DNA of 64,000 nt from Sphagnum compactum (taxonomy: Eukaryota > Bryophyta > Sphagnopsida > Sphagnales): assembly GCA_965153455.1 (NCBI GenBank), contig OZ234502.1:1715267-1779266 (forward strand), in the 5' to 3' direction. The notes below the pieces were generated by a model that was given only the letters and a program-made list of their open reading frames with translations, was not told where the DNA came from and made no database searches. The position numbers were made by a program, and so were the translations under genes. This document shows, one piece after another, positions 20,829 through 35,344 of this stretch. Each line of letters begins with the position of its first letter. The stretch's first letter is position 1.

Positions 20829-23800
20829 TTGAACAACGTTTGTTTCTGGCAAAACTACACATGGCCCAAAATGGTTATGAAAACCTAAATAACAAATTGT
20901 AGTTTCACAACATCTAGCAATATGATGTATTTTATAAGTATTGAAAGGAGCCAAGATTGTTCAATGTGAAAAATCTTGACATAAACTGGCCACAATGTTT
21001 ACTTAATTAAGTGATGTTGAAGGTAGATTTTATCGAAATTGAATTTTTACTAGAGTTTTACCAAAACCAAATTTTCCCTACCAAATTTATTACCGAATTT
21101 TTTTTACTGAAAACCTCGTTACTAAAACGGAATTTCCCCTACTAAAACTTATTTATTGAATTTGCTCTATCAAAAACCTTGTTATTGAAACCAGTTTTCA
21201 TTTCCAATTTAAACTAAGTTATACTTAAGACCAATTTTTTGGGATTAGGCTAACTGCATGTTCCATTGTTTTTTATTTTTCTTTTTGGAGGTATTTAAGG
21301 CTCTCTATCTTTGAGGATTGTATAGGGGAATATTTTTTTGAGTAAAATTAACTTTTTCCTACCATACTTTTAATTTTGAATTTTATATGTTGTTTTTTTT
21401 GTATGTTGTGATTATTCTATCTTGTTGTACGTAAGGTGTTCTTCCTTGTATTTTGCTTCAAGTTTGTTTCTATAGAAAGTTTATGAGTTTGTCTTATTAA
21501 GATTTGACAATCCCCTTTGTATTAAAACTTTTTACTTACCTAAGAAAAATAGAAAAAAATTATTTTTTATTTCACTATTCTATTCCTTTCCAAACCCGGT
21601 AGTTCACCGGGTGGCCTTAAGAGGTGAAGATCATTATCCCAATACCACAAATAATTTGTAAATTTTCCATAATCTTAAAAACTTTACATGTTAAACATGA
21701 CATTTTCATATATTTTATGCTTCACCTAGACTTTAAGAAACCCGCATGGAATTATTTTTTTGCATGTCCAATTAGGAACCATAAAGAAGGTCCTACAAAT
21801 ATTCTTTAGTTATCTTTTACTTTGGTTTTACAGCAGAATATTGTACTTATTGTTTTCTTTTCTCAGTGTTTTGATGTAGCATCATTAGTAATCATCCCAA
21901 AAAAAGATTTAGCATTAGTTGATGACATGTTTGGACACAACTATCAAAACTGTAGGAAACTGAGCTGAAGCTGCCCAAAAACTGAAACCTGTGTTGAAAT
22001 GTGATGAAATTTATCTTTTAAAACAGTTGTTTTCCTGATAACTTAGCAATTTTTTTCTTTAAAAACAGAGATTTATGACCAAATTTAGCTAAATCAACTT
22101 ATGGATAATTATCACTTTCACTATATCAAAACATTGGAGGAAAAAACACTAATTCAAGAGCAATGTTTGAAATGTGATCCAACATAGAAAATTGAAGACT
22201 AAATTATCACCAAATAAAAGAAAGTAGTAAATCTGTTAGAATACAGCATTAAAGATCATGATTAAAATTTTAGATTCTTATGGCTGAACTTGCTATAGGC
22301 ACCTCAAATCCTGGAAGAGTCTAAAGATAAGGCACCTTCCCCTTGTACTTCAGGGGCACCATTACCACTCTTTGGGTCTTATGGTAAAACCCCAAACAAG
22401 AATGTATACCTAGTCCCACCTATCTATCAAACCATCTCAATATTCAACAAGTGTTTGTTTGTTTGTTTGGATGTGACCCCGTCATAACTCATAACCCTTT
22501 CAAACCTGTGTGGCTCCTTGCTCCACTTTTGGTGCTGTCAGAAAACCCTAGGTGAGACAACGTGCACATTCGTTGTTCTGCAATTTTTGAACAACCAAAG
22601 CAAACAAAGAATTGCATTTAGACTTTTTTTTTCTTTCAAAATTAATTATAAAACTGAAAATTAATTTAGTAAGGTTTCTTAAGAACTCTCTAAAGTTAAA
22701 CTCATGTTACTCGGATAAGGTTTTGTATATGGTAGAGCCAAGTGTTGGCCTGATTCCAGTAAAGCCCATAGCCTAAGGCCTTATTGTGTGTGTAAAGAGC
22801 TATTGAATGTTTAGTCTTTATTCCTATTTTTCCAGTGATACCCAATGGGAAAAACATAAAAATAAAAATGGGTGTTACAAAAAATGAAATGCCCAAAGGA
22901 GAAGCATTGCATTTTTTGAAGCATTGCCCTTTGTTTAGGCAAAATTACGCCTAGTAGCATGCCTTCCTAATACATGATAAATCCAACAAGGTTTTTATGA
23001 TATATGAGTTCTTTTTTTCTTTTTTCTTTTTGAAACCTCATGGAAAAATCCATTGCAGAGAAAGACACCAAAGAGAAAGGGCAGAGGGACTGGTGGAAGA
23101 CAAACCCAAGTCAACCAAAGCCCCAAAGTTTAGCAAGAGATATTACCACTCAAAAGTGACTGATAACATCATCTAACCTTCCAACCATCATGCGAACAAA
23201 TAGCAAGATACAAACCCCAGATCACATTTAAGGCCTCTAAAGTTTTATTCTCATTGTCGGGATTCTTTTAAATTTGCTGCAACACATGTTGCCATTCAAG
23301 CTTCCCATAGTCAATGGGCCCTTCCCACATGACATTCCATAGCTTGACCTCATGCCACCTGTTGTTGTTGAAGACAAGATAGTTTTTATGAATTCTTCGA
23401 TTGTCTGATAAAGGAAGGCATCTCTTGGGGGGCGAGGGACCTCTACTTCAAGGAAACTCTAACGAGAGCTCAGACTCTAACGACCATTGGGGCTTTATAA
23501 AACAGCACTTCAAGACTTAATGAGGTCACTTGTGCAGTCGGAAAGTTTTACAAGAGCAGTTCACTAGGCAGGGCAGGTTCACCCGTGAGGCTGATTTCCG
23601 CAGTTCACTGAGCAGGACAGCCTCACTACCACCAGGCTGCCCATGATAAAGGCAGGACCCTAATCACCCGTATGAAGTTTGAACATTGCAGGTGTGAGTG
23701 TGTAGTGGGGTGCAGCATCATGTTTCTAAGGGTTCCATGCAGAACCCTTCTGCATGGTTCTGCCAAAGGGTTGGACTGATGGTAAAGCCCCAAAAAAGAA

Positions 23801-24090
23801 GTAAATCAAGACACCCCAAAGGCAACTTGAACTAGGTTCCTGGTTCCTTCCAGACCCACCGGTTTGATGTGCCAACACTGTGATGAACATAAAGTCCAGC
23901 TCAATTTTTCGTAGTGCATTTTCAGGTCCCTTGCCTGCCCAAAATTTCTCACTGGCCCTCAAATCCAGAAGGTACACCTTCTTAGGAGGGTAAGGGTTTT
24001 GTTCTTAGACAGACTCCTTAAGCTAGGATCTGTCCATAAATAGATGTCAACTTTTGAGCCCAAGTTGCCCCCAAAAGTTTCCCCAACTTG
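20829..24090. other. AT-rich spacer, no gene seen
   Basis: Open frames are short and domainless. A fragment of the AAATTTGGCTAAAT hairpin family lies at about 22,015-22,150. At 23,555-23,635, GCAGTTCACTRRGCAGGRCAG with a following TCAC block occurs twice. Confidence 0.5.
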
Positions 24091-24094
24091 GTGC

Positions 24095-24240
24095 TGGACA
24101 GTTGAAAGCTTTTCTCCATACAACCTTATTTTTAATGGAAGATCTTTTGTAGGCAGTCCAAGGAAGAGTTGGAAAACTTCTCTCCCAACAACCTTAACTT
24201 TTATGGAAGACCTTTTTGTAGGCAGCCCTATGAAGAGATG
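24095..24240. repeat. Tandem duplication, period about 70 bp
   Basis: Two adjacent copies share CTTTTCTCC or CTTCTCTCC, ACAACCTTA, TTTTTATGGAAGA, TTTTGTAGGCAG and AAGAGTTGGAAAA/AAGAGATGAAAAC. Each opens a short frame, without known domain. Confidence 0.6.
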
Positions 24241-24609
24241 AAAACTAAATTAGCCAGCAATTTCAGTTTTGACTGTTTTGGCCAGTTTGGCAGGGGACAA
24301 AATGTACACTAGCTTTTTGCCACCAACAGGTTTACTGATTGGGGAAAAAAAAAACAGTCAGTTCTCTCATATGGCTGGTTTTTCTTCTTCAAGGGTAAGA
24401 TGAGCCATGTGAAATATTTTTTCATTTTTTGAAAACGTTATTACTTGGGGAGATTAAAAAAAACAAAGATGTGTGGCCAATCAATGTGAACCCAAACTAC
24501 CTATTATGAGAGGCTATAACAATTTGTTCCACTCATTTTATCACGTGTCAACTCCCATGCAGAGGGAGTGAGTGAGAGAGAGAAAAGATGATTGCCTACA
24601 CAACATGAC

Positions 24610-25290
24610 ATAAAAAGTCAGCTTACGGATGATTCAGTATTGCATGTGAAGAATTGCACATAGAAAAATATCAAACTCATAACAAATAAGAGAACCAACC
24701 AGACCATAGAATGAATCTAGGCTTAGGCCCAACAACACCTCTGGCCAACTAGCCAACATATATCAAAGTCAGCTTGGTGTTTCAGTTCAATGTACAAAAG
24801 ATTGATTTGATACCTATGCTTCAATCTTACATCTCAAGAATAGAACATAGTAAAATATTGAACTCATAACAGATTATACAGCCAACCAGACCCTAGAATG
24901 AGTCTAAGCTTAGGCCAAATAACAACTACAGCCAATTGGTCATCAAATCAAAGTCAGCTTGGTGTGTCAGTTTACTTATACGTAATATGGATTTCATACT
25001 GGACAGTTCCATCTCACACCTGAAGAATGGGACATAGAAAAATTATTGAACTCATAACAAATTAGAGAACTGACCAGGCCATAGAATGAATGTAAAGTTA
25101 GGCCAACAACAACTATGGCCAAGACGCCACCATATCAAAGTCAGCTTGGTGTGTCAGTTTAACGTACAATTTAGATTTCATGCAAATGCGGTGAAAAATA
25201 GAGCATAGAAGAATATTTAACTCTTAACAAATAAGAGAATTTGGCCATACAATGAATCTAGGCGGAATAACTACAGTAAAATGACAGCCA
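24610..25290. repeat. Minisatellite, four units of about 150-187 bp
   Basis: AAAGTCAGCTT starts units at about 24,614, 24,765, 24,950 and 25,137. Each unit also has a GARRAATNGNACATAGAA-like block, AACTCATAACAAAT, ACCATAGAATGAATCTA and TTAGGCC. Units vary by indels. Non-coding. Confidence 0.8.
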
Positions 25291-28200
25291 TAGATTGCAT
25301 ATACTAAGTTACAACTATTAGGCAATGCTCACTTCATTAGTACAAAATTGCACAAGTGAACAAGTCCGTGCATGTGGGTTTGCTTTCTCCTCGTGATATT
25401 TGAAATGTGCATACACATGTATTCGCCCTGGTTATTATATCACATGTTGACTCAAAACTCAAAGCAGGAAAAGCACCAAGTCACAAAGCTTTTCGATTAT
25501 AAGTGCACTCTCCATGGCCCATGGCAACAACAAAATTTGTCTCAACGGTCACTTCATGTTTTCTGGTACATGTTTTTCCCCAGGTTATACCTACACATAC
25601 ATTTTAGTCATTATTTTTCAATGTTGACTTTTTTAATAAAAAAATGTGAAAAGCCTGTTTTATGGGGTGTTTAATCATCAGATTTCCAGAATATAATACA
25701 ATTTCCAAGATTTTTATACTAGATTCCAATAGTATCCAATAATGTAAAGATGTGTAATTTTTTTATTTTCATATTTCTATAGCTAAATTTGGCTATGTCT
25801 TCTTTCAAATGAATGACACTTTAGCTACTTTCCAAATTTGAAAACAATGAATGCTATTCTATCGTCTACAACCTTCCATTGCAAAAAGCTTTCTAGATTG
25901 CAATGCCCAAAATAGAATGTTGCATCAATTGAAGGTCAAATTGTGATATAACCTAAGGATGACATCCATTATGATATTTTTTTTGGGTGAGATTATGTGT
26001 TCCTTAAGTTCTTTTTGATGAAACATTAAAGCTCATAGCCATATGCCCAGGTACCACTTGACAAGCAAGGGGGTGCTTGTCAAAGTGTGCATAAGAAGGT
26101 TTTTAAATCATCATGTTGGTTTTCATCATCAACTAAAATCTCACAGCGTCCAAATTTTTTAAGGTGTACCAAAATCTTGTTATAGCATCATCATTTTTTG
26201 TCTTTTTACCTAGTCCTTTTTACCATGTAAAGACACATTTATAGATGCTTACGATGGAATTTAAAATTGTAATGGTTTAAAATATAATCCTTTCGAAAAT
26301 TTTGACAATTTTTGACTCATTATTTTTTATAAGAATCAAAATATAGGGTAAAAAAGGACTACATTAAAGACTAGGCCCTTTTTGTCTTGTGTGGTACACC
26401 TTAAAAGATTATCACTTCACAATTTGCTTCCATTTATGGTTGTATCAAAGAGATTTTGGTAATTGCAACTCCCAAAGCCACAACATTCTTTGCATGAAAA
26501 TCATCCCACAAAAAAATAATTTGAAATTGAAAGACTACAACTTTTCACAAACTTGATATATAGGAAGTAGGTATAAACATAACAAATCACATATCAAAGA
26601 GTAAGTTATATGTTATACCAATCATTATGCTACAATCAATGACAAGGAATTTGAACATCAACATACTAAATTAAAAAAAAATTGGTAAATGGAAGAACCA
26701 CAATCAAACACTATTTGTTTCCATGGTATGGTGTAAACAAAAAAAAATCACAATTTGACATTTTTCATTGCAACACATTTTTTATGTGTTTTATAAATAT
26801 TTGAAAAATCTTTTTTTTATGAATTGTGTAATTAAAGGTGGATAACATCCAAAATTGTCATAATATTGTGAAATTGATGCACTTATCAACAATTCAACTA
26901 TCAATTAGAATAAATTTTCAATTTGTAACAAAGTGTCCCAAACATGCAATGTAAAAAAGGGATTTGAAAAAATCGTTTTAATGAGAATTTGTCCACGAAA
27001 CTTTGCACATACAAAGAAACCCCACAATGAATAATCTTTCACATCAAAAATTTCCATTTGTCATAAAGTTTAGAGGTTTATATTAAATGATACGAAAATA
27101 TTCGATAATGATGTTATTGTAATGTTGATGATTATGATATTTCAAAGTTGTAAAATGTTTTTCCATTAAATATGTAGTTGTGTTGACTATTTGTTTTTGT
27201 CATTCTACAAAAATAAAATGGAAAGTTGAAATTAATGAAAAAAGATATTTTCTTGTTCAATAAGGTGTTTTAAATATTATTTATAAAATTATTGGTGTAC
27301 ACTTGCATAAAGACACAATTATGAATCAATTTCATATTCCTAGTTTATATAATCGATCTTATTTTTAAAACTCAAATCAATTGAATGAGATTTTTAGAAA
27401 TATTCAAAATGAATGAAATTTTATGTGTTATTACTTTTGATATTATATGTATTTTTAGTTTTGACACAAAATGTGTACACTATACTATGGAAACACCCCA
27501 TATTCAGACCATAGTACAACTTAGAAGGTGGCAAATTTTGGAAGAAAATTTCACAAACAAACTAACTATAAATTGCAACAAAAATATTTGTTGTCAACCA
27601 TCAATCAAAAAGCCTTAAAATGAAGAAAATTTGTATTGAAATGGCCTTGGTTAAAACATGGATATGTAATTTGTTTAAAAATGTAAAAGGCCATAGAGAT
27701 ATTATTCAAAGTCCTTAGAGGTGTCATCAATGTAATGGAAACATTATGCCTATAAAATGAAGAAAATCAGCTATCCTTCCAAGTTTTTAAAACAAATTAT
27801 GCATGTAATGGGCCATTGATGCATATACATATGACATACATGTGAACATATTCCTTGTGGAATTAGAATTTGTAGAATTTATGGTCACCCCAAAAAGGAG
27901 GATTGGAATGATTTTAAATATTCAAAAACAATTGTTGTGGGTTACCTAAGGATCACAATTATTTGGAAATTTCTTGTTCATTTAACCAACAACACTTTAA
28001 TTGAATATGTTACAACATGAGATTTGAATGGGTCGTCTAAAAAATCTTAAAGATTTAACAAGGTTAAGACTATTGGAATTCAACCTTGATATTTGCCCCC
28101 ATCATTTAATCAAGGTATGCAATCTCAACTATGTGTCACATATTTTACAATAGATATCAATTGTTCACTTATCAAGGTCAATGTTTGTTGAAGAATTTGG

Positions 28201-30906
28201 CAAGGATGGAACATGGCACTTGTTAGCTAGTGGGCAATGATAATTGAGAAGATCACATCTTTGACGAACATTCATCGCAAGTATTTCAACGAAGGTGTTA
28301 ACATTTTGTATTAACATCAAATGAGATAATCCAACACAACATGGTGTCCATGTTGATCATTGCAAATTTAAATTGACCATTTGCACCAAGACATTGGTGA
28401 ATTAGTTTGAATTCTTGAAGGTGCTTAATGCACTATGAAAAAAAAGGTGTTTTGCAACTAGCCCTACAATTCAATGTATATATAGTGCAACTCATTAACT
28501 TTATGGAAACAACTCATTTTCAACTAATATGCAACTCGACAACTACAACCATGACATCATGCTACCATTACTAATTTTCATCCATCCATTAAAATTTAAC
28601 ATGTGGCATTATGAAGATTTTTCGATTAATTTTTTTTTTTGAAATATTGATCTCCATTGTTTAGTATGATTGTTAATGATGGTCTGAAATTATGACATGT
28701 GGCACAATAAAAAAATTGTCACATGGCATATTAGTTGAATTTAGAAAAAATAAATAAATATCTAATTATTATTTGATGAATAATTATTGGTTGTACACAT
28801 CCATATTATTCAAACTAATGAACATAATTAGTTAGTTACTTAATTTTAGATCAATTATATGAATTACACTTATTTATTTAAATTAATATTCATTATGTAG
28901 TATAATTAATAAGTTCAGAATAATTAAGTGTATCAAACATAGTTAATATTTAATAGTCAAATTATTGAACCAATAATTCTTTATAAAACATTACATATGA
29001 ATTTGTATCTTAATTGAATTATAAGTTGTTGCACAATAATCATAACATAGTTGAACACTAATAGTTTAATAATGGTGCATTAGTGGTTCTACTAATTGTA
29101 TCAATGAGAATCATAGTCAAAAATTAATTGTAACATAATTATTGTGTTAGTGACACATTTACAACAGTTTTAAAATAGTTGTCACATGCAACTACAGTGC
29201 AACTATTCAAAAATTTAAACGTGATTGACTATAGATATATGTATAGTGTGTACAAATTATTATATAAAAGACTCATTTTCAACTCACTTGTAACCATAAT
29301 ACAATTAACTAATGTTTTGATGTGACAATTTATTTATTAATTCCCCATATTTCTAGCGAAGTTAGTAACAAAATAGTTGTAATATCCAAGGATAGTTGCA
29401 CAATAGTTGTATACAAATTGTATAAGCTCTAGTTGTAGGGCAATGTGATTTTGGCGAACGCGATTTCTTACAGTGACGATTCATAATTCATTGAAGCATG
29501 CACATGGGCATCAAGCCAATAAGTGCTATAAATTGAAGTTATTTTTTGGAGCTAGGACTATAAAAAGAAGCTTGTGCAGATGACCTTGGCATTTCAATGC
29601 CATGTTTGAAGTGCCAAATCAGTGTGGCTAAATAGACATGATTTCATTGGGTGGAAATATGAAATATGTGATCATGGCCACAACATGAATAATGAAAATG
29701 GAATCATTCTGTCAAACTACAATGTCATATGAGGTCATAGCACATTTAGCAATGCTCAAACTATCTTTGTTTGCAAAAAATAAAACTCATTTTTTTGATG
29801 GACACAATTGAATTGATGCTAAAGCAACCTTTTTTCTTCCTGCAACAGCAGCAAGTGAGTTCCATGCTTTTCTTTTCCAATTTTTGATTTAAAAATTGGC
29901 AACTTTTGGCTGGAAAAACACATTCCAATTTGCACTCCAAAAACATGTTTTTTCACATTTTTCTCAAAAAACATTTCACAAAATAGTGAAATTTTGCCAC
30001 CAAAAAAATCACAGCTAGTTTCATTGAGGAGGTAGTTTAAGAATATCAAAGTTGGTATGAAGGAGTAGGTACTAAGGGGTGAGCATACGTGAAGGTGTTG
30101 GAATAGGATATGAGTCAAAAAGTTGAATGAATGGGGCAATCAAGAGAACATTAGTACCCAACTACTTATGCCAGGTTCCATGTTGGTTGGAGGACATATT
30201 TTCCTCAACTTTTTTTGCATGTTTCATTAATATTGTTGATGGAACTGGTTCATAAAATTATCCCTTAATGGTCCTAAATATACTTAAGTGATGTGCCATT
30301 GAATGTTGAATGTGGTGGTGGATGCATCACACAACTAAACATGTCACTTCCACTTGACACCAAATGTATCCTCTATTCTTAAATGGCTGGTGATCCATCA
30401 AATTATGGATCATGAGATATAACTTCTTTAGGGTCTCCTAGTCAGACCTGAGACGAATTCTGAGGACAATATTATGAGCCAGGAGTCACATTTTCTCTCT
30501 CTTAAGTTAACCTTTTGTTGGGTCTTTGATGGGAGTCTCAATGCATAGTGGGTTACTCGTTAATTTTGGAGTTAGAAGTCTGGCGTAGTCTGCACATTTA
30601 TGTGTATAGTTGAGAATTTTTGATTTTAGGGTTTGATAAGGAAAGGGTTTAGTCGATAGATTTAAGGAGTTAGTAGTTAGTTCTTATGAGTGAAGCAAGG
30701 TCTCTATTGCAACTGATTTCATGAGTAATAACATGGAGATTTTCAGCAGACTTGGGTCTTCAGATCTCTTGATCACAAAGAGAATAGTAGCTCACTATGG
30801 ATCCTTGGGAAGTGGGAGCAATAAATGGGAAAAATCGCTCTGATACATTCTTGCTGTGGTTGTGGGGGATTTTACAGTGTAGAGAGGGCCAAATTTGTAT
30901 CTTATC
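25291..30906. other. Long AT-rich spacer, no gene seen
   Basis: I find no domain, RNA gene or clear repeat array in this stretch. Open frames are at most about 106 codons, Lys/Asn/Phe-rich, as expected from AT-rich non-coding DNA. Confidence 0.5.
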
Positions 30907-31324
30907 TTAGAGCAGCTCCACCCATACTTAGCATTTGGCCCTGCACTAGCATTTCTCTCATCCAGGCTTACTTCTTTACCGCCCCACCCGTGAACATGAA
31001 CTTGGGACTCTAACAGATTAGAACCTATTAATAACAAACCATGTGGACTAATCAATATATCTGGCCAATCAAGAGCAGGTGATCTTCCTCATATCATTGT
31101 TGTGCTTATTGAAGATGGGAGACAAAATTTGTTTGAATGTTTCTAACCTATGTTGTCTAATTATTCTAGTTTTAAGTTTATTCTTATGTTTGTTATGGCT
31201 TTTGCTAGCCTCAGCATTTGAGCAAAATTGCTGAGCCGCAACCATTTTACTGAACTTGTCAGGCAAATATTTACTGATCTTCATCCAAAAGATGCTCTGC
31301 AATGTGTTAGTGGAGTTGCTCTAA
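30907..31324. mobile_element. 418-bp MITE
   Basis: TTAGAGCAGCTCCAC at the left edge and GTGGAGTTGCTCTAA at the right edge are 15-bp inverted termini with one mismatch. GAGCAWCTCCA-type ends are common in plant PIF/Harbinger MITEs. The TTA/TAA at the edges could be part of the TIR or the trace of a 3-bp target site. No protein encoded. Confidence 0.6.
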
Positions 31325-31989
31325 CAAAGGCTTTGTTATATCTCGTTGTAAGGATTGCAAGCTTCTCAAGTTTCAGAGTACAGAAGTTGTGTATTCTGTA
31401 AAAACACAATATATGTGTGTGTGTACTTTAAGTTGTAAAATATCAACTCTTTCTGAATGTTTCCAGCTCCAGTTGTATGTTGTTATGTAGAGTGTTTCAG
31501 ATTAAATAATTTAGTTTTGCATGATAGCTTATGTGGGGACCCAGAAATACTAGACTTAGCGCAAACAAACAAGAATCCAAAGTCAATAATAGAATCACAC
31601 GAGACATCACCCACTGTCCCAAATTCGAGTCTTGTAGCACAGTTAGCAAGGGAGTGAAGCCCATATGAAGAATGAATGGAAAAATCAACACATTTTTTAT
31701 TGTGAATTTGCAGAGAAGAAGAGAAAGAGCAGAATTGTTGCAAATGTTTTCTTTTATATCTCAGGCCCATACCATCAAAATCTGGCAAACTGGACAAGCC
31801 AATAATTTTTTGAAATCAAAGACCAAGTATAGTAAGCAATGCAATACCAAACAGAGTCCTGCACCTGTCACACAAGCATTCCGCACAAATCAGTATGTTC
31901 TATATCTTATCAGTGTCAAAATATTTCCAATTTTCTTCTGAATCTTCATGATCTAGAAAAGGGAGATCAGGTGATGACCAGTGTGTGGT

Positions 31990-32230
31990 GGTTCTTTGAT
32001 TTTGTTAATAACCACCATTCCAGGTATGTGACAAAAATCAGAATCAACAAACAGTCAGTTCTGGCTATTCAAAAAATCAGAATCTAAGAACTGCCAATTC
32101 TAGGTATTTGGGGGAAAAAAATCAGAACCAAAGAATCACCAGTTCTAGGTATTTGGAAAATCAGAATCAAAGAGCCACCAGTTTGGGTTATTTCAAAACC
32201 CTGAAAGAACCATCAGATTGCATGGAAGAA
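31990..32230. repeat. Minisatellite of about 40 bp, locus 1
   Basis: Four to five units of the form TCAGAATCAAAGAACCACCAG followed by TTCTAGGTATTTGGAAAA. The left end also holds an inverted piece (GTGGTTCTTTGATTTTG). Related units occur at 53.4-53.7 kb. Confidence 0.65.
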
Positions 32231-32269
32231 CCGGCAAAGGACCATTGCTTCTTGAATGGAACTTTTGAA

Positions 32270-32720
32270 CATAGTTGGGCCTCTACCGGTGTTTGCTACA
32301 TCCAACATATAGTGTCCATCCTCACCCAAAAACATGAAAAATTGGACATTATAACTATATTGCAATTGCATTATGACTACATGACTAAATTAAGACTATT
32401 TTGTGATTATAGTCTTCTCGCGTGTGAGTGTGGACACGAGTTGGACACATTTGGTATGCACTTCACTCATTGCCCGTTTGGAGATTAATGAATAACCACA
32501 CATGACGCCATTCGAGACATCATGTATGCCCTTGTTCGAGAGAATGGGCATGTTGTATGGAGAGAGTGGTGGTATGCCCTTATGTCAAGAGTTTCATTAC
32601 GAGTCAATCTCTATATGGTTCGAAAAGACTAGGTCTTTGTTGCCAATGTGGTGGTTACTAACTCAATGTAGGAGATAGTGACTTTGAGTGTCATTAGTTG
32701 ACCAATAGATGTAGATAGAC
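32270..32720 (+). pseudogene. LINE-like retrotransposon C-terminal remnant
   Basis: Reading through stops gives CECGHELDTFGMHFTHCPFGD, then THDAIRDIMYALVRENGH, VVWREWWYALMSRVSLRV and VFVANVVVTNSM. The C-x-C-x12-H-x3-C cluster followed by a THDAIRD and an (A)DVVVTD-like stretch resembles the part downstream of reverse transcriptase in some non-LTR elements. In-frame stops in KD*V, SM*E and IS*P fit CAG-to-TAG and CGA-to-TGA changes. The upstream RT is missing. The family assignment rests on motif memory only. Confidence 0.45.
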
Positions 32721-35340
32721 TATTTAAATGCCACTACCTGGTCCAATCATTATGACTAGACCATGAAGTGAACTCATTTTCATTTAGTGACCCTTTTGGA
32801 GGTTACTATATTTTATACATATTTACAAATCCAAACCAATGTTGTGTCACAATAACATATTTTGAATTTTGCGATTGGTTTTTATGATTATGTATTAGTT
32901 AGAAAGAACATTTGCGACTATTGTCATCATTAATTGCATTAGTTGAGTAAAATGACCAAATTTTTTATCATCATTAACTCTGATATGACATATAAAATGC
33001 ATGCCATGTCAATTTAGTCAGTTTATTCAACTAAGAGTTAAAGACACCTTGATAAATGGATGACATGTGTTAAAAACTTATAAACACATGTTCAATTATG
33101 AGTTATCACACATGAGCAAAGTCAAACTAATTTAACTTAGGTAGCTTAGGTAACTAGTCTAACCAAAAGTCAATCTAGCTTAACCTAGTTAGCCTAAGCT
33201 ACCTAACTTAAACTAGGTGGTTTAGGATTAAAATCATACTTCGACTTCCTAGCCTAAATAAATGGTAATCACAAAAGTAAATGGTATTTTGTAATTCCTA
33301 ATTTTAAATCATTCAAATATATGAATATAAATTCCAAAAATATATATATTTACTCAAAAGTTGGACAAGTTGCCATATTGATTATAGTCGCAAAACCATA
33401 ATGCCACATAGCATCTTAATGTTATTTGCAACTACATAGTAATTTTTGTGACCAAGTAGTTATAAACATAGTCAAAAAAATAATTATAGTCATTTTTTGA
33501 ACCGGTCACAAAACCCAAGATGTATTGTTGTGTGTGGGTATATCTTTTACTAATATACCCATTGGGTATGGATAAGGTATGTAATTTATTTTAAATTTAA
33601 AAAAATCAATATACTTTAATGAAAGGTATACCCAATAAAATTGTAAAGTTATACCCTATTCAAAGCCTTAGATATATGTAAAAAATACATGTACCCCAAG
33701 TCAAATAATATGTTTTGATATCCATGTATGAAAAATAAAGGTAAATATGACCTAATTAAACTATAAAATTTGTTAGTTCTATTAATTAAATGAGGTGCAA
33801 CCTTCCTAAGGTCTTTTTTGGCAATATACCATTTTACTTGGCCCATCACAAAAAAACGTTCCTCAAAATAAAAATTTCTATGCAAAGATGATGTGCATGC
33901 CCTTTGACCCACCTATATAGATGAAAAGGGGTGAATTAAATGAGCACATCATGTATGGGATAAAATTGAGTTGCTAAAAGAAGACAAGGAAGATCAAAAT
34001 GTATATGTTTGTGTATATTTGTGGTCAAAGATGAATCGAACACTTTGATTCTTGGATTTAGACATTTTCTTTTAAAATTTATTTAAAAAGTTTCAAAATG
34101 TGAACATTTTTTTCATTTTAAAATAAAATAAAAAAATAGATACATGCCTACTCTCTACCCCAAAAAGGTTATGTGATAGGGGTACTTGAACCTTACCCAT
34201 CTACCATAAAACTTAATTTTTGTATACTTAACATAACTTAAAAAGATGAATTTTTTAATGTTTATATACCTTTATTTAATGGGTAAATAAATTGAAAAAG
34301 AAATTCCTTACACCTTAAACATACATAAAAAATAACATATCTATATAAAATTGATCCAAACTAATGCAAGGTGATTATCAAAATCCAAGTGAAAACATAT
34401 TAAAGTTTCAAGCCGGTTCTCTCTTTGAATACTAGTAAATATCATGTTTGGTGATACCCAAGATGAAACCCACCTTGTCAATTTTCACTATTCTGAAATT
34501 AATGAGCTCTTTACAAATTATTTTCTTAAATAATGAAAATTGTTTGAAATAATAGAAACACCCTATGGTGGTTTTCAAGCTAAGAATCTAGGTTAGGACC
34601 TAGGAGTTTAATAGGTAGGTAAAATCAATTTAACAGTGATGATGGGAATTGCACCATCAATTCCCACATAAAGGTTTCATCAACACACAACTCCTTTTGA
34701 TTCCTAGGGCAAAACTTAAAGTAACATTTTTTAAAATGATTTTATGATGTAATTAAGATGATGATCATCCAAAAAATAATTTAACCAAATTTGGTTATAT
34801 ACCATACATGAAAATTAAAAAAAACAATTTTTTTATTTATTTTCTTGGTTACCTACTATAACTTATCATAAAAAAATTACAATTTAGATTTTTTTGTTCA
34901 AAAGTTGGTGAGTTTTGGCTATTTCTTCCATGAAAAATCATTTGTTTAGGTCAAAATTGGTGTTGTGTGTCTTTTAGCACATCCACTGACCAATGTTGGG
35001 CAGTTTTCACTTTTTTTGAACATTGCCGATTTTAGCTCTTAGAATGAATTTTAAGAACTCCTTTTTAATTTAATTTTTTAGTTGTGAAAATTGGCCAATT
35101 TTGAAAAATTCAACAAAAGTTAATTGCCAAGTTTCAACCAAAATTGGTTTTCAGCCAATTTTCATTTCAAAGAATGTTGGTCCCATGACTTTTTAAGGAG
35201 GACCATCATTTCTATCACTAGGCTACCCTCCCATGTGTAAGAGGAAACTTATGACTTTTTTATTCAAAAGAATACATGTGCCAATGCCTTGGCTAAGCAT
35301 TGGCACATTCAAATTTTAAATAAAATTGTGATATCATCGG
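32721..35340. other. AT-rich spacer, no gene seen
   Basis: No gene or defined repeat array. At 33,130-33,245 a run of CTAGCTTAACCTAGTTAGCC-like sequence is partly self-complementary. Confidence 0.45.
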
Positions 35341-35344
35341 ACTT

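Noticed and set aside
31600-31660. tRNA-like motif TTGTAGCACAGTTAGCAAGGG
   Set aside because: It resembles an A box, but no B box follows at a workable distance on that strand.
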